This document shows, one piece after another, positions 7,530-17,792 of a stretch of 64,000 nucleotides of DNA; position 1 is the first letter of the stretch, and the number at the start of each line of letters is the position of its first letter. A model generated the notes under the pieces. The model worked only from the letters and a program-made list of their open reading frames with translations, had not been told where the DNA came from and did not search any database. The position numbers and the translations under genes were made by a program. The stretch spans positions 310,001 to 374,000 of the forward strand of contig NZ_LT559262.1 in NCBI RefSeq assembly GCF_900083545.1. Reading direction: 5' to 3'. This DNA is from Alistipes provencensis. GTDB taxonomy: Bacteria; Bacteroidota; Bacteroidia; Bacteroidales; Rikenellaceae.

Positions 7530-10229
7530 ATGATACGAAAAGGCCTATTCCTCGTGTGTGCGCTGCTCATCCCGGCGCTCCTGCTGGCTGCCAAGCCCTC
7601 GAAAAGCAAGGGAAAGAACAAGAAAAAAGCTAAGACCGAACAGACGGACACCACCTCCGCCAAAAAGACCTCCGACTACGACAAACTCTTCAAAGGCAAG
7701 AAGTGCCAGACGGTCAAGGGTCTCGTGACCATTCATAAAGTCGACGGCGAGAAGCTCTACTTCGAGCTGCCGATGTCGATCTTCGGCCGCGAGATGCTGC
7801 TGGGCTCGACCGTATCCGAAACCAGCAACAACGACCACGGCGTGGTCGGCTACAAGTCGAAGGACCCGCTGCATGTGACCTTCGCCAAGGAGGGTCACAA
7901 GAGCGTGCAGCTCTGTCTGGTCAACGACATCTACAGCGGCGACGGCAAGGACAAGGGTATCGACGAGGCGGTGCGCCGCTCTTCGATCCCGGGCATCTAC
8001 CGCGCCTTCAAGATCGAGGCCTACAACGCCGACTCGACGGCCGTGGTGATCGACGTGACGAACCTCTTCATGGAGGACAACGACGACCTGACGCCGTTCG
8101 ACCCCTACAGCACCTTCGGCTACAAGCCCTTCTCGCGCACCACGTCGTTCCAGAAGTCGAACAGCCATCTGGGCGACATCAAGGCTTTCGAGGACAACGT
8201 GACCGTCAAGAGCTACCTGAGCTACACCACCACCGTAACCTACTCGAACGGTCCGGTAATGGGAAAGATCGAGGACAAGCGCGCCTTCACGGCGCTCGTC
8301 ACCCGCACGCTGCTGCTGCTCCCCGAAAAAGAGATGCGTCCGCGCATCGCCGACCCCCGCATGAACATCTTCGTGACGGGCAAGGCCCGCTTCTCGGCGA
8401 ACATGAACCGCGGTACGCTGCCCGTCTACTACGCCCGCCACTGGCGCGTGGAGCCCAAGGACGTCGAGGCCTACAAGCGCGGCGAACTGGTCGAGCCGGT
8501 GAAGCCCATCGTCTTCTACCTCGACACGAACCTGCCCGAAGCGTGGAAGCCCTATGCCCGCGAAGGCATCGAGCAGTGGAACGACGCTTTCGAGAAGATC
8601 GGTTTCAAGAACGTCGTCCAAGTCCGCGACTATCCCACCAAGGAGGAGGACCCCGAGTTCGACCCCGACAACCTGAAATACTCCTGCATCCGCTACGCCC
8701 CGCTGGCGTTCCAGAACGCCATGGGTCCCTCGTGGGACGACCCCCGCACGGGTGAGATCATCACGGCTTCGGTGATGGTTTACCACGACATCGTCAAGCT
8801 CCTGAACCGCTGGCGTTTCCTCCAGACCGCAGCCGCCGACCCCAACGTCCGCACGATGAACATTCCCGACTCGATCATGGGCAGCGCCCTGCGCTACGTC
8901 CTCTCGCACGAGGTGGGACACTGTCTGGGCTTCATGCACAACATGGCCTCGTCGTCGGCCATTCCCGTCGACTCGCTCCGCTCGCCCTCGTTCACGCAGA
9001 AATACGGCACGACCTACTCGATCATGGACTACGCCCGCTTCAACCATGTGGCACAGCCCGGCGACTACGAGCGCGGCGTCAGCATGATGCCTCCCCGCAT
9101 GGGCCTTTATGACGAATATGCCGTGAAGTGGCTCTACACCTACCTGCCCGACGCCAAGACCCCCGAAGAGGAGCAGCCATGGCTCGACAACCTCGTCCGT
9201 TCGCATGCCGGCGACCCGATTTACCGGTATGGCAAGCAGCAGATTTTCAACACCCTCGACCCCACGTCGCTGTCGGAGGACCTCGGTGACGACCACGTCC
9301 GCGCTTCGGAGTACGGCATCAGGAACCTCAAGTACATCATGAAGCACCTGAACGAGTGGTACGGCGAGGACGACAACGACCTCACGGCCCGCGAGGCGAT
9401 CTACAAGTCGCTGCTCAACCAGTACCTGACCTATATCAACCACGTTTACAACGTCAAGGGCGGCATGATGATGAACGAACGCAAGGCCGGCGACCCGCGT
9501 CCCTCCTACTCGTTCATCGACGGCGACTACCAGCGCTGCGCGCAGCAGTTCCTGATCGACCAGCTCCACGACCTCGACTGGATCGACGATCCCGCACTGC
9601 TCAAGGAACTGCCCCTGCAGGGCAACCTCTCGGTGCGCGTACAGCGTATCCTCCTCTCCTGCATCGAGGCCGACAAGGGCAGCTTCGGCCGCATGATCGA
9701 CCCCGCTCCGAATGCCTACACACAGCTCGAGCATGCCGACGACGCAATAAAGGGTATCTTCCGACACACCTATCAGGGCAAGAGCCTCACCCCGCGCGAC
9801 CGCAGCAACCAGAACTCCTATGTCGACATGCTGCTGATGATCACGCGTCTGGCGCCCAAAAAGAGCTCCGAGAAGGGCATCGCCGACGACGAGCGCGGCA
9901 TCGGCTTCGCTCCGCAGCTCGACCAGAACGGCTGGAACATCTCGACCGGCAATGTCTATACAGAGGCTCTGGGCGACGGCGACATGATGTCCCGCATGGA
10001 GCGCCAACTGGAAGCCGACCTGTTCGGCACGTCCAACAACCCCGAGGAGATCAGCGGCTTCGGCTACTTCCGCTCGCTGACCGAATCGCTCTCGCCGCGC
10101 GACGCCATGTACTACGGCCGTCTGATCAAGGTCCGCGACCTGCTGCGCCAGAAGCGCTACACGGGCGATCAGGACACGCGCAACCACTACGAACTGCTGC
10201 TCCACCGCATCGAAGGTGCTTTAGAGTAA
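7530..10229 (+). CDS. zinc-dependent metalloprotease, DUF5117/DUF4953 type (intact active site)
   Basis: Large secreted protease of 899 residues. A signal peptide (1-20) is followed by a Lys/Ser/Thr-rich linker (22-48), DUF5118/DUF5117-type N-terminal regions and a metzincin-like catalytic domain. The zinc site is complete: H460-E461-V-G-H464-C-L-G467-F-M-H470, matching HExxHxxGxxH. The motif SIMDYARFNHVAQPGDY downstream is consistent with a Met-turn. Substrates of this family are not well defined; its place between FecR and SusC/SusD suggests breakdown of protein or peptide for import. The next gene is a diverged copy that lacks the zinc ligands. Confidence 0.9.
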   Translation: MIRKGLFLVCALLIPALLLAAKPSKSKGKNKKKAKTEQTDTTSAKKTSDYDKLFKGKKCQTVKGLVTIHKVDGEKLYFELPMSIFGREMLLGSTVSETSNNDHGVVGYKSKDPLHVTFAKEGHKSVQLCLVNDIYSGDGKDKGIDEAVRRSSIPGIYRAFKIEAYNADSTAVVIDVTNLFMEDNDDLTPFDPYSTFGYKPFSRTTSFQKSNSHLGDIKAFEDNVTVKSYLSYTTTVTYSNGPVMGKIEDKRAFTALVTRTLLLLPEKEMRPRIADPRMNIFVTGKARFSANMNRGTLPVYYARHWRVEPKDVEAYKRGELVEPVKPIVFYLDTNLPEAWKPYAREGIEQWNDAFEKIGFKNVVQVRDYPTKEEDPEFDPDNLKYSCIRYAPLAFQNAMGPSWDDPRTGEIITASVMVYHDIVKLLNRWRFLQTAAADPNVRTMNIPDSIMGSALRYVLSHEVGHCLGFMHNMASSSAIPVDSLRSPSFTQKYGTTYSIMDYARFNHVAQPGDYERGVSMMPPRMGLYDEYAVKWLYTYLPDAKTPEEEQPWLDNLVRSHAGDPIYRYGKQQIFNTLDPTSLSEDLGDDHVRASEYGIRNLKYIMKHLNEWYGEDDNDLTAREAIYKSLLNQYLTYINHVYNVKGGMMMNERKAGDPRPSYSFIDGDYQRCAQQFLIDQLHDLDWIDDPALLKELPLQGNLSVRVQRILLSCIEADKGSFGRMIDPAPNAYTQLEHADDAIKGIFRHTYQGKSLTPRDRSNQNSYVDMLLMITRLAPKKSSEKGIADDERGIGFAPQLDQNGWNISTGNVYTEALGDGDMMSRMERQLEADLFGTSNNPEEISGFGYFRSLTESLSPRDAMYYGRLIKVRDLLRQKRYTGDQDTRNHYELLLHRIEGALE

Positions 10230-10255
10230 TTTAACCCCAAACAGCGATTCACATT

Positions 10256-12883
10256 ATGAAAAGATATCTGATTTGTCTGCTTTCGCTGCTGCTCCTGTCG
10301 GGCGCCACGACGGCAACCTTCGCCAAGGGCAAGAAATCGAAGAAGAAAGCCCAGACGACGGCCGCCGCACCCGCAAAGAAGCAGAGCGAATACGACAAAC
10401 TTTTTAAAGGCAAGCAGGTAAAAACCTCGAAGGGCGGCATGATGACCCTGCACATCGTCGACGACAAACTGTTCGTCGAGCTGCCGCTGAAAATGCTCAA
10501 CCGCGACATGATGCTCATGTCGTCGGTGGCCGAGATCACCGATCACACCGACAGCTACGTCGGCCTCTCGCCGCTGCGTCCGCTGCAGGTCAAGTTCGAC
10601 ACGATCAACCGCACGGTCCTGCTGCGCCGTGACCGCAACCAGTCGGTCGTGGCCGACAACGGCGCGGAGATCCGCCGCGCATTGGCCCAGAGCAACATGC
10701 CGGCGATCCTCGGGTCGTACAAGATCAAGGCCTTCAATGCCGACTCCACGGCCGTGGTGTTCGACATGACCGACCTGTTCATCGGAGGCGAGAGCCTGCT
10801 GACGGCCATCGACCCCCGTTCGGAGACGAAACTCGTGCTGCGCGGCATCGCATTCAACCAGAAGAAGGACCGCTCGATGCTTACCGACGTGGCCGCTTTC
10901 GAGGACAACGCCACCATCACCAGCTACATCACCTACGACAGCAAGATCGGCAAGACCTACAACAAGGTGACCACCGCCAAGCTGGTGCGTTCGCTGGCCC
11001 TGCTGCCCGAGACGCCGATGCGTCCGCGTCTGGCCGACTTCCGCCTGCCGCTGAACGTGCTGGGCAAGTACAACTACCACTCGGACTACAAACTGATGGA
11101 CCCCGTCTACTTCGCCACCCGCTGGCGCATGGAGCCGTCGGATCAGGCAGCCTATGACCGCGGCGAAGCCGTGGAACCCAAGGCCCCCGTGGTATTCTAC
11201 ATCGACACGACCTTCACGGCGCAGATGAGCGCCGCCATCACGAAGGGCATCCTCGAGTGGAACAAGTGCTTCGAGGCCATCGGTTTCAAGGACGCCATCC
11301 GCGTCAGGCCGTTCCCCACGCCCGAGGAGGACCCGCAGTTCAGCCCCCAGAACTTCCGCTACAACTGCATCAACTATGTGCCCTCGCTCACGGGCGACAC
11401 CCGCGTGCGCACCTACGTCGACCCCCGCAGCGGCGAGATCCTCCGCACGACGGTCATGGTCTGCCACAACATGACGTGGGAGATGCCGTTCGAGATCTTC
11501 GTCTTCACGGCGCACGCCGATCCCTCGGTGCGCCAGCGCTACATGCCCGACAGCACCCTTTTCGAGCACATCAAGAACCACTTCACATGGCTCACGGGTG
11601 TCGACTGTTTCGGCATGTCGTACAACCTGACCTCGTCGGCCGCGTTCCCCTCGGATTCGCTGCACAACAACGCCGCATTCACACAGAAATACGGCACGAC
11701 CCCCTCGATGCTCGACATCGCCAAGTACAACTTCATCGCGCCGATCGACGCCGTGAAAAAGGGCTTCCGCATCACCCCGGTCGGTGTGGGCGAATACGAC
11801 TACCACGTCGTGAAATGCCTCTACAAGCCCATTCCCGAGGCCAAGACCTCCGAGGAGGAGCTCAAGGTGATCGAGAAGTGGGTGGACGCCACGGTCGGCA
11901 ACCCCGTCTACCGCTATGAGAACGCCAAGGACTGCCCCGACTGCGGCGCCAACGACGTGGGCGACGACGACATCAAGAACTTCAAGTATGCGCTGGAGAA
12001 CCTCAAATACTGCATGGACAACTTCGACAAATGGATCTCCGACGAAGACGACCCCGAGTATCTCTACCGCAACGGCCTCTACAACTACCTCTACCGCCGT
12101 TACAAGCAGGTCCTGACCCAAGTGGCCATTACGGCCTACGGCGTGAAGACTTACGAGCGCAAGGCCAACGACCCCGTTCCCAGCTACGAGTTCACGCCCT
12201 ACGCCGAACAGAAGGAGGCCCTCGACATCCTCTACGCCCACCGTTACATGCCGGATTGGGTACACCGCCCCGAGCTGGTGCGCCTGATGGGTATTCAGCG
12301 CGAGCGCATCGAGGAGCACAAGGACTACCTCAGCCTGCTGATGAACGCCACGGCGACCCGTCTGTTCATCTACGAGGGACAGGGCAAGGACCATTTCGAC
12401 CACAAGCGCTACATCCGCTACATGTTCGACAAGCTCTTCGAGAAGACCCGCAAGGGCCAGCGCCTCGCCGACGAGGATTTCTACTACCAGACGAACTTCG
12501 CCAAGACGATGATGGCCTCGTCGAAAATAGTGGACCGCAAAGCCAAATACAGGGACGGTTCGGCATCGGCGCTCGCGGCGCAGATCGCCGGCGATCCGAA
12601 GGTCCTCGACTTCAGCGATCCCGAAGCGTGCATGAAGACCGTCGAGGAGATGCCGCTGCTCTACTCGATGAACGACGTGGATTTCGGCCGCGACGAGGTG
12701 AGCGCCCAGTACGGAGCGCTGAAAAAATGGCCCGTAATCAACACGCAGTCGACACGTCAGCTCTACTACGGCATCCTCAAGGAGCTGCGTCAGGTCGTGA
12801 AGCCCTACATCAACAGCGGCGACCGCCGTACCCGCGAACACTACCGTTTCATCTACGAGTCGATCAACCGGCTCATTGACTAA
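10256..12883 (+). CDS. DUF5117-type metalloprotease paralogue without zinc ligands (predicted pseudoenzyme)
   Basis: An 875-residue paralogue of the preceding protease, alignable over its length (for example shared DKLFKGK near the N-terminus, SDSLH/SDSLR, FTQKYGTT and the region after it). Where the active copy has HEVGHCLGFMHN, this one reads LTGVDCFGMSYN at residues 446-457: the three histidines are replaced by L446, D450 and Y456, and the glutamate by T447. The frame is intact with no stops, so it is a maintained protein rather than a pseudogene. A binding, chaperone or regulatory role beside the active copy is inferred. Signal peptide and Lys-rich linker are retained. The gap to the upstream gene is 26 bases. 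Confidence 0.88.
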   Translation: MKRYLICLLSLLLLSGATTATFAKGKKSKKKAQTTAAAPAKKQSEYDKLFKGKQVKTSKGGMMTLHIVDDKLFVELPLKMLNRDMMLMSSVAEITDHTDSYVGLSPLRPLQVKFDTINRTVLLRRDRNQSVVADNGAEIRRALAQSNMPAILGSYKIKAFNADSTAVVFDMTDLFIGGESLLTAIDPRSETKLVLRGIAFNQKKDRSMLTDVAAFEDNATITSYITYDSKIGKTYNKVTTAKLVRSLALLPETPMRPRLADFRLPLNVLGKYNYHSDYKLMDPVYFATRWRMEPSDQAAYDRGEAVEPKAPVVFYIDTTFTAQMSAAITKGILEWNKCFEAIGFKDAIRVRPFPTPEEDPQFSPQNFRYNCINYVPSLTGDTRVRTYVDPRSGEILRTTVMVCHNMTWEMPFEIFVFTAHADPSVRQRYMPDSTLFEHIKNHFTWLTGVDCFGMSYNLTSSAAFPSDSLHNNAAFTQKYGTTPSMLDIAKYNFIAPIDAVKKGFRITPVGVGEYDYHVVKCLYKPIPEAKTSEEELKVIEKWVDATVGNPVYRYENAKDCPDCGANDVGDDDIKNFKYALENLKYCMDNFDKWISDEDDPEYLYRNGLYNYLYRRYKQVLTQVAITAYGVKTYERKANDPVPSYEFTPYAEQKEALDILYAHRYMPDWVHRPELVRLMGIQRERIEEHKDYLSLLMNATATRLFIYEGQGKDHFDHKRYIRYMFDKLFEKTRKGQRLADEDFYYQTNFAKTMMASSKIVDRKAKYRDGSASALAAQIAGDPKVLDFSDPEACMKTVEEMPLLYSMNDVDFGRDEVSAQYGALKKWPVINTQSTRQLYYGILKELRQVVKPYINSGDRRTREHYRFIYESINRLID

Positions 12884-12893
12884 GACTTTGAAG

Positions 12894-12927
12894 AATCCCC
12901 GTCTTCGAAAGTCCGGAGACGGGGATT
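12894..12927 (+). terminator. hairpin between metalloprotease genes and susC
   Basis: A perfect 11-bp stem AATCCCCGTCT/AGACGGGGATT with a 12-nt loop lies just after the second protease stop, followed by an AT-rich stretch (TTCTAATTATTACATTTT). It could terminate or attenuate transcription and so set different levels for the proteases and SusC/SusD, or act as an mRNA stabiliser. Confidence 0.65.
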
Positions 12928-12961
12928 TCTAATTATTACATTTTACATAACCCGACAGCGT

Positions 12962-15900
12962 ATGAAGAGTTTTTTACCCGAAGCAGGTTTTTCCGGCAGA
13001 CTGATACGGCGGCTGGCCGTGCTGCTGGTGATCTGGACAGCGGGATTGGGAGCCGTCCGCGCGCAGCAGGCGCAGCAGACGATCGCGGTCAATTTCCGCA
13101 ATGCCACCGTACAGCAGGTTTTCACCTGGCTGGACAACCACACGCAGTATGACTTCGTCTACAACAATTCGCAGATCGAGTCGCTGCCGCGCGTTTCCAT
13201 GCAAATGAACAACACCACCGTCGTCGACGTGGTGAAATACTGCCTGCGCAACAGCAGCCTCAGCTACCAAATCCGTGGCAATATGGTCGTCATTCGCCCC
13301 TCCGACGAGATCAAGAAGGGCACCGAGGAGGCCGTGCAGTTCTCCGGCGTGGTTTACGACGAGAACGGACTGCCGCTGGCCGGCGTGAGCGTCGTGCTCA
13401 AGCAGGCGAGCCGCGGCGCCGTGACGGGCCCCGACGGCAAATTCATCCTCAAGGCCCGCCGCACAGACAACATGACCCTTTCGTTCTCATTTCTGGGCAT
13501 GAAGAGTCAGACGGTCACCGCCTTCAGCAACGGCAAGCAGCATGTCAAGGAACTGGATAAAATCAACATCCACATGGACCCCGAAGTGAGCGAGATCGGC
13601 AACGTCGTGGTTACCGGTATTCTGAACATCGCCCAGAAGTCGTTCTCCGGATCGTCGACCACGATTACCGGCGAACAGCTCAAGACCGTGGCCCCTCAGG
13701 GCAACGCCCTCAGCGCCATCCAGATCTTCGAGCCCTCGTTCCGCATCGCCGAGAACCTCGACATGGGTTCGAACCCCAATGCCCTGCCGCAGATGTATGT
13801 CCGCGGACAATCGGGCATCGGCACCCTCGAGCTCGACTCGAACCTTACCTCGGAACACGCACTCAAGAACGACCCCAATCAGCCGATCTTCATGCTCGAC
13901 GGCTACGAAGTGTCGATGGAGAAGATCTACGACCTCGACATCGAGCGCATCGAGACCTACACCATCCTGAAAGACGCCGCGGCAACGGCCATGTACGGTT
14001 CTCGCGCCGCCAACGGCGTGGTCGTCATCACGACCAAACCCCTGCCTGCCGGACGCCTGAACGTCAGCTACAGCGGCAACTTCTCGATCAACACCCCCGA
14101 CCTGTCGAGCTACAACCTGATGAACGCCCGTGAAAAGCTCGAAGCCGAACGGCTGGCCGGCTACTACGACACGGACGATCCGGGGCAGATCGCCACGAAA
14201 CTCAAGGAGTATAACGGCAAACTGCAGAACATCGAACGCGGCATCGAGACCGACTGGCTCGCATTGCCGCTGCGTACGTCGTTCAGCCACAAACATTCGG
14301 TCACCGTCGCCGGTGGCGCCGATGCATTCCGTTACGGCCTCGACCTGATGTACGACGACCAAGAGGGTGTGATGAAGGGCCAGAACCGGGAGAAGATGGA
14401 TGCGGCACTCACCCTCCAGTACCAGCACAAAGGACTCACCTTCCGCAACAAGATGACTACCACGCTGGTCAATTCGAAGGAGTCGCCCTACGGCACCTTC
14501 TCGGATTATGTGCGCATGAATCCCTACGACACCTATCTGGACGAGAACGGCAACATCGGCATGAACATGGCATCATGGCACAGCGGTTCACCCTACCGCA
14601 ACCCGATGTACGACGCCACGCTGAACAGTTTCGACAAGGGAAAACGCCATGAGTTTTACGACCAGTTCGACGTCCGCTATTACCTCAACAAGAAGATCAA
14701 TTTCAAGGCCATGGTCACTCTGGGTTACATCGTCAGCGATGCGAACCGGTTCGTCGATCCGGCCGCCGCACGGTTCCAGAACACCGAGAAAAAAGGCCAG
14801 TTGGTAACTTCGACGCAGAAGCAGTCGAACTACGACATCTCGGTGAACGGCTACTACAACGACCAGATCGGCAAGCACAACATCAATCTGGTCGCAGGCG
14901 TGAACATCCGCGAAGAGAAGACCGACTACGCAGGATTCACCTACAGCGGTTTCCCCGAAGGAGGTTTCTCGGCTCCGGGTTATGCCCAATACCTCGACAC
15001 GAAGAGCTATCTGGAAAGCAAAAACCGCCTGTTCGGTGCCCTCGCCGTGATCAACTATTCGTACAACGACGTGATCTTCGCCGATCTCTCGGGACGTATC
15101 GACGGCAGTTCGCAGTTCGGCTCCAACAAGCGTTTCGCCCCGTTCTTCTCCTCCGGCTTCGGTGTCAACCTCCACAACCTGAAATTCTTCAAGGAGAGAA
15201 CCCCGTGGCTGACACAGTTCAAGCTGCGCGGAACCTATGGCATGACGGGTAAGGTATCGTTCCCCTCCTACGCCGCACAGAACAAGTACGAAATGATCAC
15301 CGACTGGCAGCCCCCGACGGGCGACGCCGTGGAGATCAAGTATCTGGGCAATACCAACCTGAAATGGGAGCGCACGATGCAGACCGATTTCGGTTTCGAG
15401 TTGTCGATCCTCAACGGCCTGTTCTACGCCCGTTACAACTACTACATCAATGACACGCACGACATGCTGGGCGACATGACCATTCCGACCTCGTCGGGCT
15501 TCACCATGTACAAGGAGAACATCGGCCGCATGGAGAACCGCGGACACGAAATCAAAATCCAGAGCCGCATCGTCAACACCCGGAATACGATCATCACCCT
15601 GCTGTTCAACGGAGCGTCGAACAAGGGCAAGCTCAAGAAGATCTCCAACGCTCTGAAATCCTACAACGACCGCGTGAACGAGCACTACAACAGCGGAATC
15701 GGCGGCAACGACGTACAGGCTACCCCTTTGCTGCGCTACTATGAAGGCGGCTCGAAGACGGGCATTTACGCCATGCGTTCGCTGGGCATCGACCCCGCGA
15801 CCGGTCAGGAGCTGTTCATGCGCCGGGACGGTTCGACCACTTTCAAGTGGGACCCCGCTGAGAACGTGCTGGTGGGCGACACCGAACCTACGATGAGCGG

Positions 15901-16345
15901 TTCGTTCGGTGCAAGCGCCTATTGGAAAGGCTTCACGCTCGACGCCTATTTCATGTACGAGTGGGGCGGGCAGCGTTACAACCAGACGCTCCGCACGACC
16001 ATCGAGATGGCCGACATCCTCAACAGCAACTGCGACCGGCGCGTGCTGAGCGACCGTTGGATCGAGGGCAAGAACATCATCGCCCGCTTCCGCGACATCA
16101 AGGATTTCAACTCCGTGACGCGCCCCACCTCGCGACTGGTTCAGGATTACAGCTACCTCAACCTGTCGAGCCTCTCGGTAGGCTACGAGTTCAAGCGCGA
16201 CATGATCCGCAAGCTGGGTCTCTACCGCCTCAAACTGCAGTTCAACTGCCGCGACCTGTTCACCGCCAGCTCGATCCAAGTCGAACGCGGACTCACGTCG
16301 CCCTACGCACGTTCGTTCACCCTTTCCGTCAACGCTTCCTTCTAA
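12962..16345 (+). CDS. SusC/RagA-family TonB-dependent receptor with STN signalling domain
   Basis: Outer-membrane beta-barrel importer, 1127 residues. In order: signal peptide (1-35), STN/secretin N-terminal domain (about 38-118, with DNHTQYDFVYN), carboxypeptidase-regulatory-like beta domain (about 122-200, GVVYDENGLPLAGVSVVLKQ), plug with MYVRGQSGIGTLE and DAAATAMYGSRAANGVVVIT, then the barrel ending in a terminal Phe. The STN domain marks a receptor that signals to an anti-sigma factor, so the FecR protein at 6320 is its likely partner. It forms a pair with SusD at 16359. Association with proteases suggests peptide ligands (inference). Confidence 0.95.
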   Translation: MKSFLPEAGFSGRLIRRLAVLLVIWTAGLGAVRAQQAQQTIAVNFRNATVQQVFTWLDNHTQYDFVYNNSQIESLPRVSMQMNNTTVVDVVKYCLRNSSLSYQIRGNMVVIRPSDEIKKGTEEAVQFSGVVYDENGLPLAGVSVVLKQASRGAVTGPDGKFILKARRTDNMTLSFSFLGMKSQTVTAFSNGKQHVKELDKINIHMDPEVSEIGNVVVTGILNIAQKSFSGSSTTITGEQLKTVAPQGNALSAIQIFEPSFRIAENLDMGSNPNALPQMYVRGQSGIGTLELDSNLTSEHALKNDPNQPIFMLDGYEVSMEKIYDLDIERIETYTILKDAAATAMYGSRAANGVVVITTKPLPAGRLNVSYSGNFSINTPDLSSYNLMNAREKLEAERLAGYYDTDDPGQIATKLKEYNGKLQNIERGIETDWLALPLRTSFSHKHSVTVAGGADAFRYGLDLMYDDQEGVMKGQNREKMDAALTLQYQHKGLTFRNKMTTTLVNSKESPYGTFSDYVRMNPYDTYLDENGNIGMNMASWHSGSPYRNPMYDATLNSFDKGKRHEFYDQFDVRYYLNKKINFKAMVTLGYIVSDANRFVDPAAARFQNTEKKGQLVTSTQKQSNYDISVNGYYNDQIGKHNINLVAGVNIREEKTDYAGFTYSGFPEGGFSAPGYAQYLDTKSYLESKNRLFGALAVINYSYNDVIFADLSGRIDGSSQFGSNKRFAPFFSSGFGVNLHNLKFFKERTPWLTQFKLRGTYGMTGKVSFPSYAAQNKYEMITDWQPPTGDAVEIKYLGNTNLKWERTMQTDFGFELSILNGLFYARYNYYINDTHDMLGDMTIPTSSGFTMYKENIGRMENRGHEIKIQSRIVNTRNTIITLLFNGASNKGKLKKISNALKSYNDRVNEHYNSGIGGNDVQATPLLRYYEGGSKTGIYAMRSLGIDPATGQELFMRRDGSTTFKWDPAENVLVGDTEPTMSGSFGASAYWKGFTLDAYFMYEWGGQRYNQTLRTTIEMADILNSNCDRRVLSDRWIEGKNIIARFRDIKDFNSVTRPTSRLVQDYSYLNLSSLSVGYEFKRDMIRKLGLYRLKLQFNCRDLFTASSIQVERGLTSPYARSFTLSVNASF

Positions 16346-16358
16346 AAACGCGCGACTT

Positions 16359-17789
16359 ATGAAAACGAAAAAGATATATCTCGCAGCTCTGCTTCTGGCC
16401 GCAACGATGACCACGGCCTGCGAAGAGTGGCTGAAAATAGAACCCCAGTACGAGATCACCGACACCGACCTCTACAAGAACACCGCCGGCTACTACAAGG
16501 TCGTCAACGGCCTCTACCGCCAGATGTCGGACTTCTCGCTCTACGGCAGGGAACTTTCGTGGGGTATGACCGACGTATGGGCGCGCTACTACGCCGTCGA
16601 TCCCGCCAGCGACAACAAGTCCTACCCCCAAATGTACAACCTCGAATATGAGGCCAAGGAAGCCGCATCGCTCGCCTCGGCCATCTGGAGCGCCGGCTAC
16701 AAGATCATCGCCCAAGCCAACGACCTGATCGCGAATACCGAAAAGCGAGACCCCGAATTCTTCAGCCTCGAGGAGGTCGACCGCAACACGATCCTCGGCG
16801 AAGCCTATGCCGTCCGGGCCATGATGCACTTCGACCTGATGCGTCTGTTCGGCGCGTCGATGGAGGTCGATGCCGACGGCCGCTACATCCCCTATGTGGA
16901 GACTTATCCGTCGACGGTCAACCCGCCGATCCCGAGCCGGGACTTCATGAAGAAGGTGATCGCCGATCTGGTGAAAGCCCACGACCTGCTCAAGACGTTC
17001 GACGTCGAGGTCAACCCCTCCTACGCCACATCGACGAGCTACCGTTTTTTCGCCACGAACAGCCCTTCGCAGGGCAAGTTCTACGGCAACCGCGGTACGC
17101 GGCTGAACTACTACGCCGTAACCGTATTGCTGGCCCGCGCCTGCCTCTGGGCGCAGGAGACCGACGACGCACTGACCTATGCGCAGGAGATCATCGATCT
17201 GGTAACGGACAAAACGCTGAAATTCTCGACCTCGAGTTCGATCCTGAGCACGCCCAAGATGTTCGACGACCTGCTTTTCGGATTCTACCACGAAAAACTG
17301 GTAGCGACTTTCGAGCCCTATGCGAACAGCACGAACTCGAGGCGTCTCATCATCGACGACAAGACCTTCTTCACCACGCCGACGAACGACTACCGGAAGA
17401 ATTTTCTCAATACGTCGACCAACTTCATGAAAAAATACACCGTCAACGTCACCGATGAGAAGGATATGATTATTCCGAACATCCGCATCAGCGAAGCTTA
17501 CTACATCGCCGCCGAGTGTCTCTACAAGACCGACATGACGTCGGCTGCCGCCGACCTGATGGTCGTGCGCAAGGCCCGCGGGTATTCGTCGCCCGCGCTT
17601 TCGGGCACGATGTCCGAAGAAGCGTTCTGGGAGGCCCTGCTCTACGAATACCGCAAGGAGTTCATCGGCGAGGGACAGCTCATCTTCTTCTTCAAGCGCA
17701 CCAACCGCCCGATCACCTTCTCCGAAGGCAATTTCAACCACGGAGGCAAACTCACCCTGCCGATTCCCGACAGCGAAAGCGCGATCTAA
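16359..17789 (+). CDS. SusD/RagB-family nutrient-binding lipoprotein
   Basis: Surface lipoprotein that caps the SusC channel and captures ligand. A lipoprotein signal ends at TTAC21; the mature protein starts EEWLKIEPQYEITDTDLYKN, typical of the family. The TPR-rich scaffold is visible (for example ILGEAYAVRAMMHFDLMRLFG). 476 residues is on the short side of normal. It lies 13 bases after susC. Confidence 0.92.
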   Translation: MKTKKIYLAALLLAATMTTACEEWLKIEPQYEITDTDLYKNTAGYYKVVNGLYRQMSDFSLYGRELSWGMTDVWARYYAVDPASDNKSYPQMYNLEYEAKEAASLASAIWSAGYKIIAQANDLIANTEKRDPEFFSLEEVDRNTILGEAYAVRAMMHFDLMRLFGASMEVDADGRYIPYVETYPSTVNPPIPSRDFMKKVIADLVKAHDLLKTFDVEVNPSYATSTSYRFFATNSPSQGKFYGNRGTRLNYYAVTVLLARACLWAQETDDALTYAQEIIDLVTDKTLKFSTSSSILSTPKMFDDLLFGFYHEKLVATFEPYANSTNSRRLIIDDKTFFTTPTNDYRKNFLNTSTNFMKKYTVNVTDEKDMIIPNIRISEAYYIAAECLYKTDMTSAAADLMVVRKARGYSSPALSGTMSEEAFWEALLYEYRKEFIGEGQLIFFFKRTNRPITFSEGNFNHGGKLTLPIPDSESAI

Positions 17790-17792
17790 CCG

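Noticed and set aside
7545..10205. 886-codon open frame on the minus strand opposite the first metalloprotease gene
   Set aside because: Pure antisense shadow of a GC-rich gene: no recognisable domain, low-complexity V/G/H/R composition, and the plus strand holds a conserved protein with a full catalytic motif.
10187..12841. 884-codon open frame on the minus strand opposite the second metalloprotease gene
   Set aside because: Same pattern of biased composition without domains; the plus-strand paralogue is clearly real.
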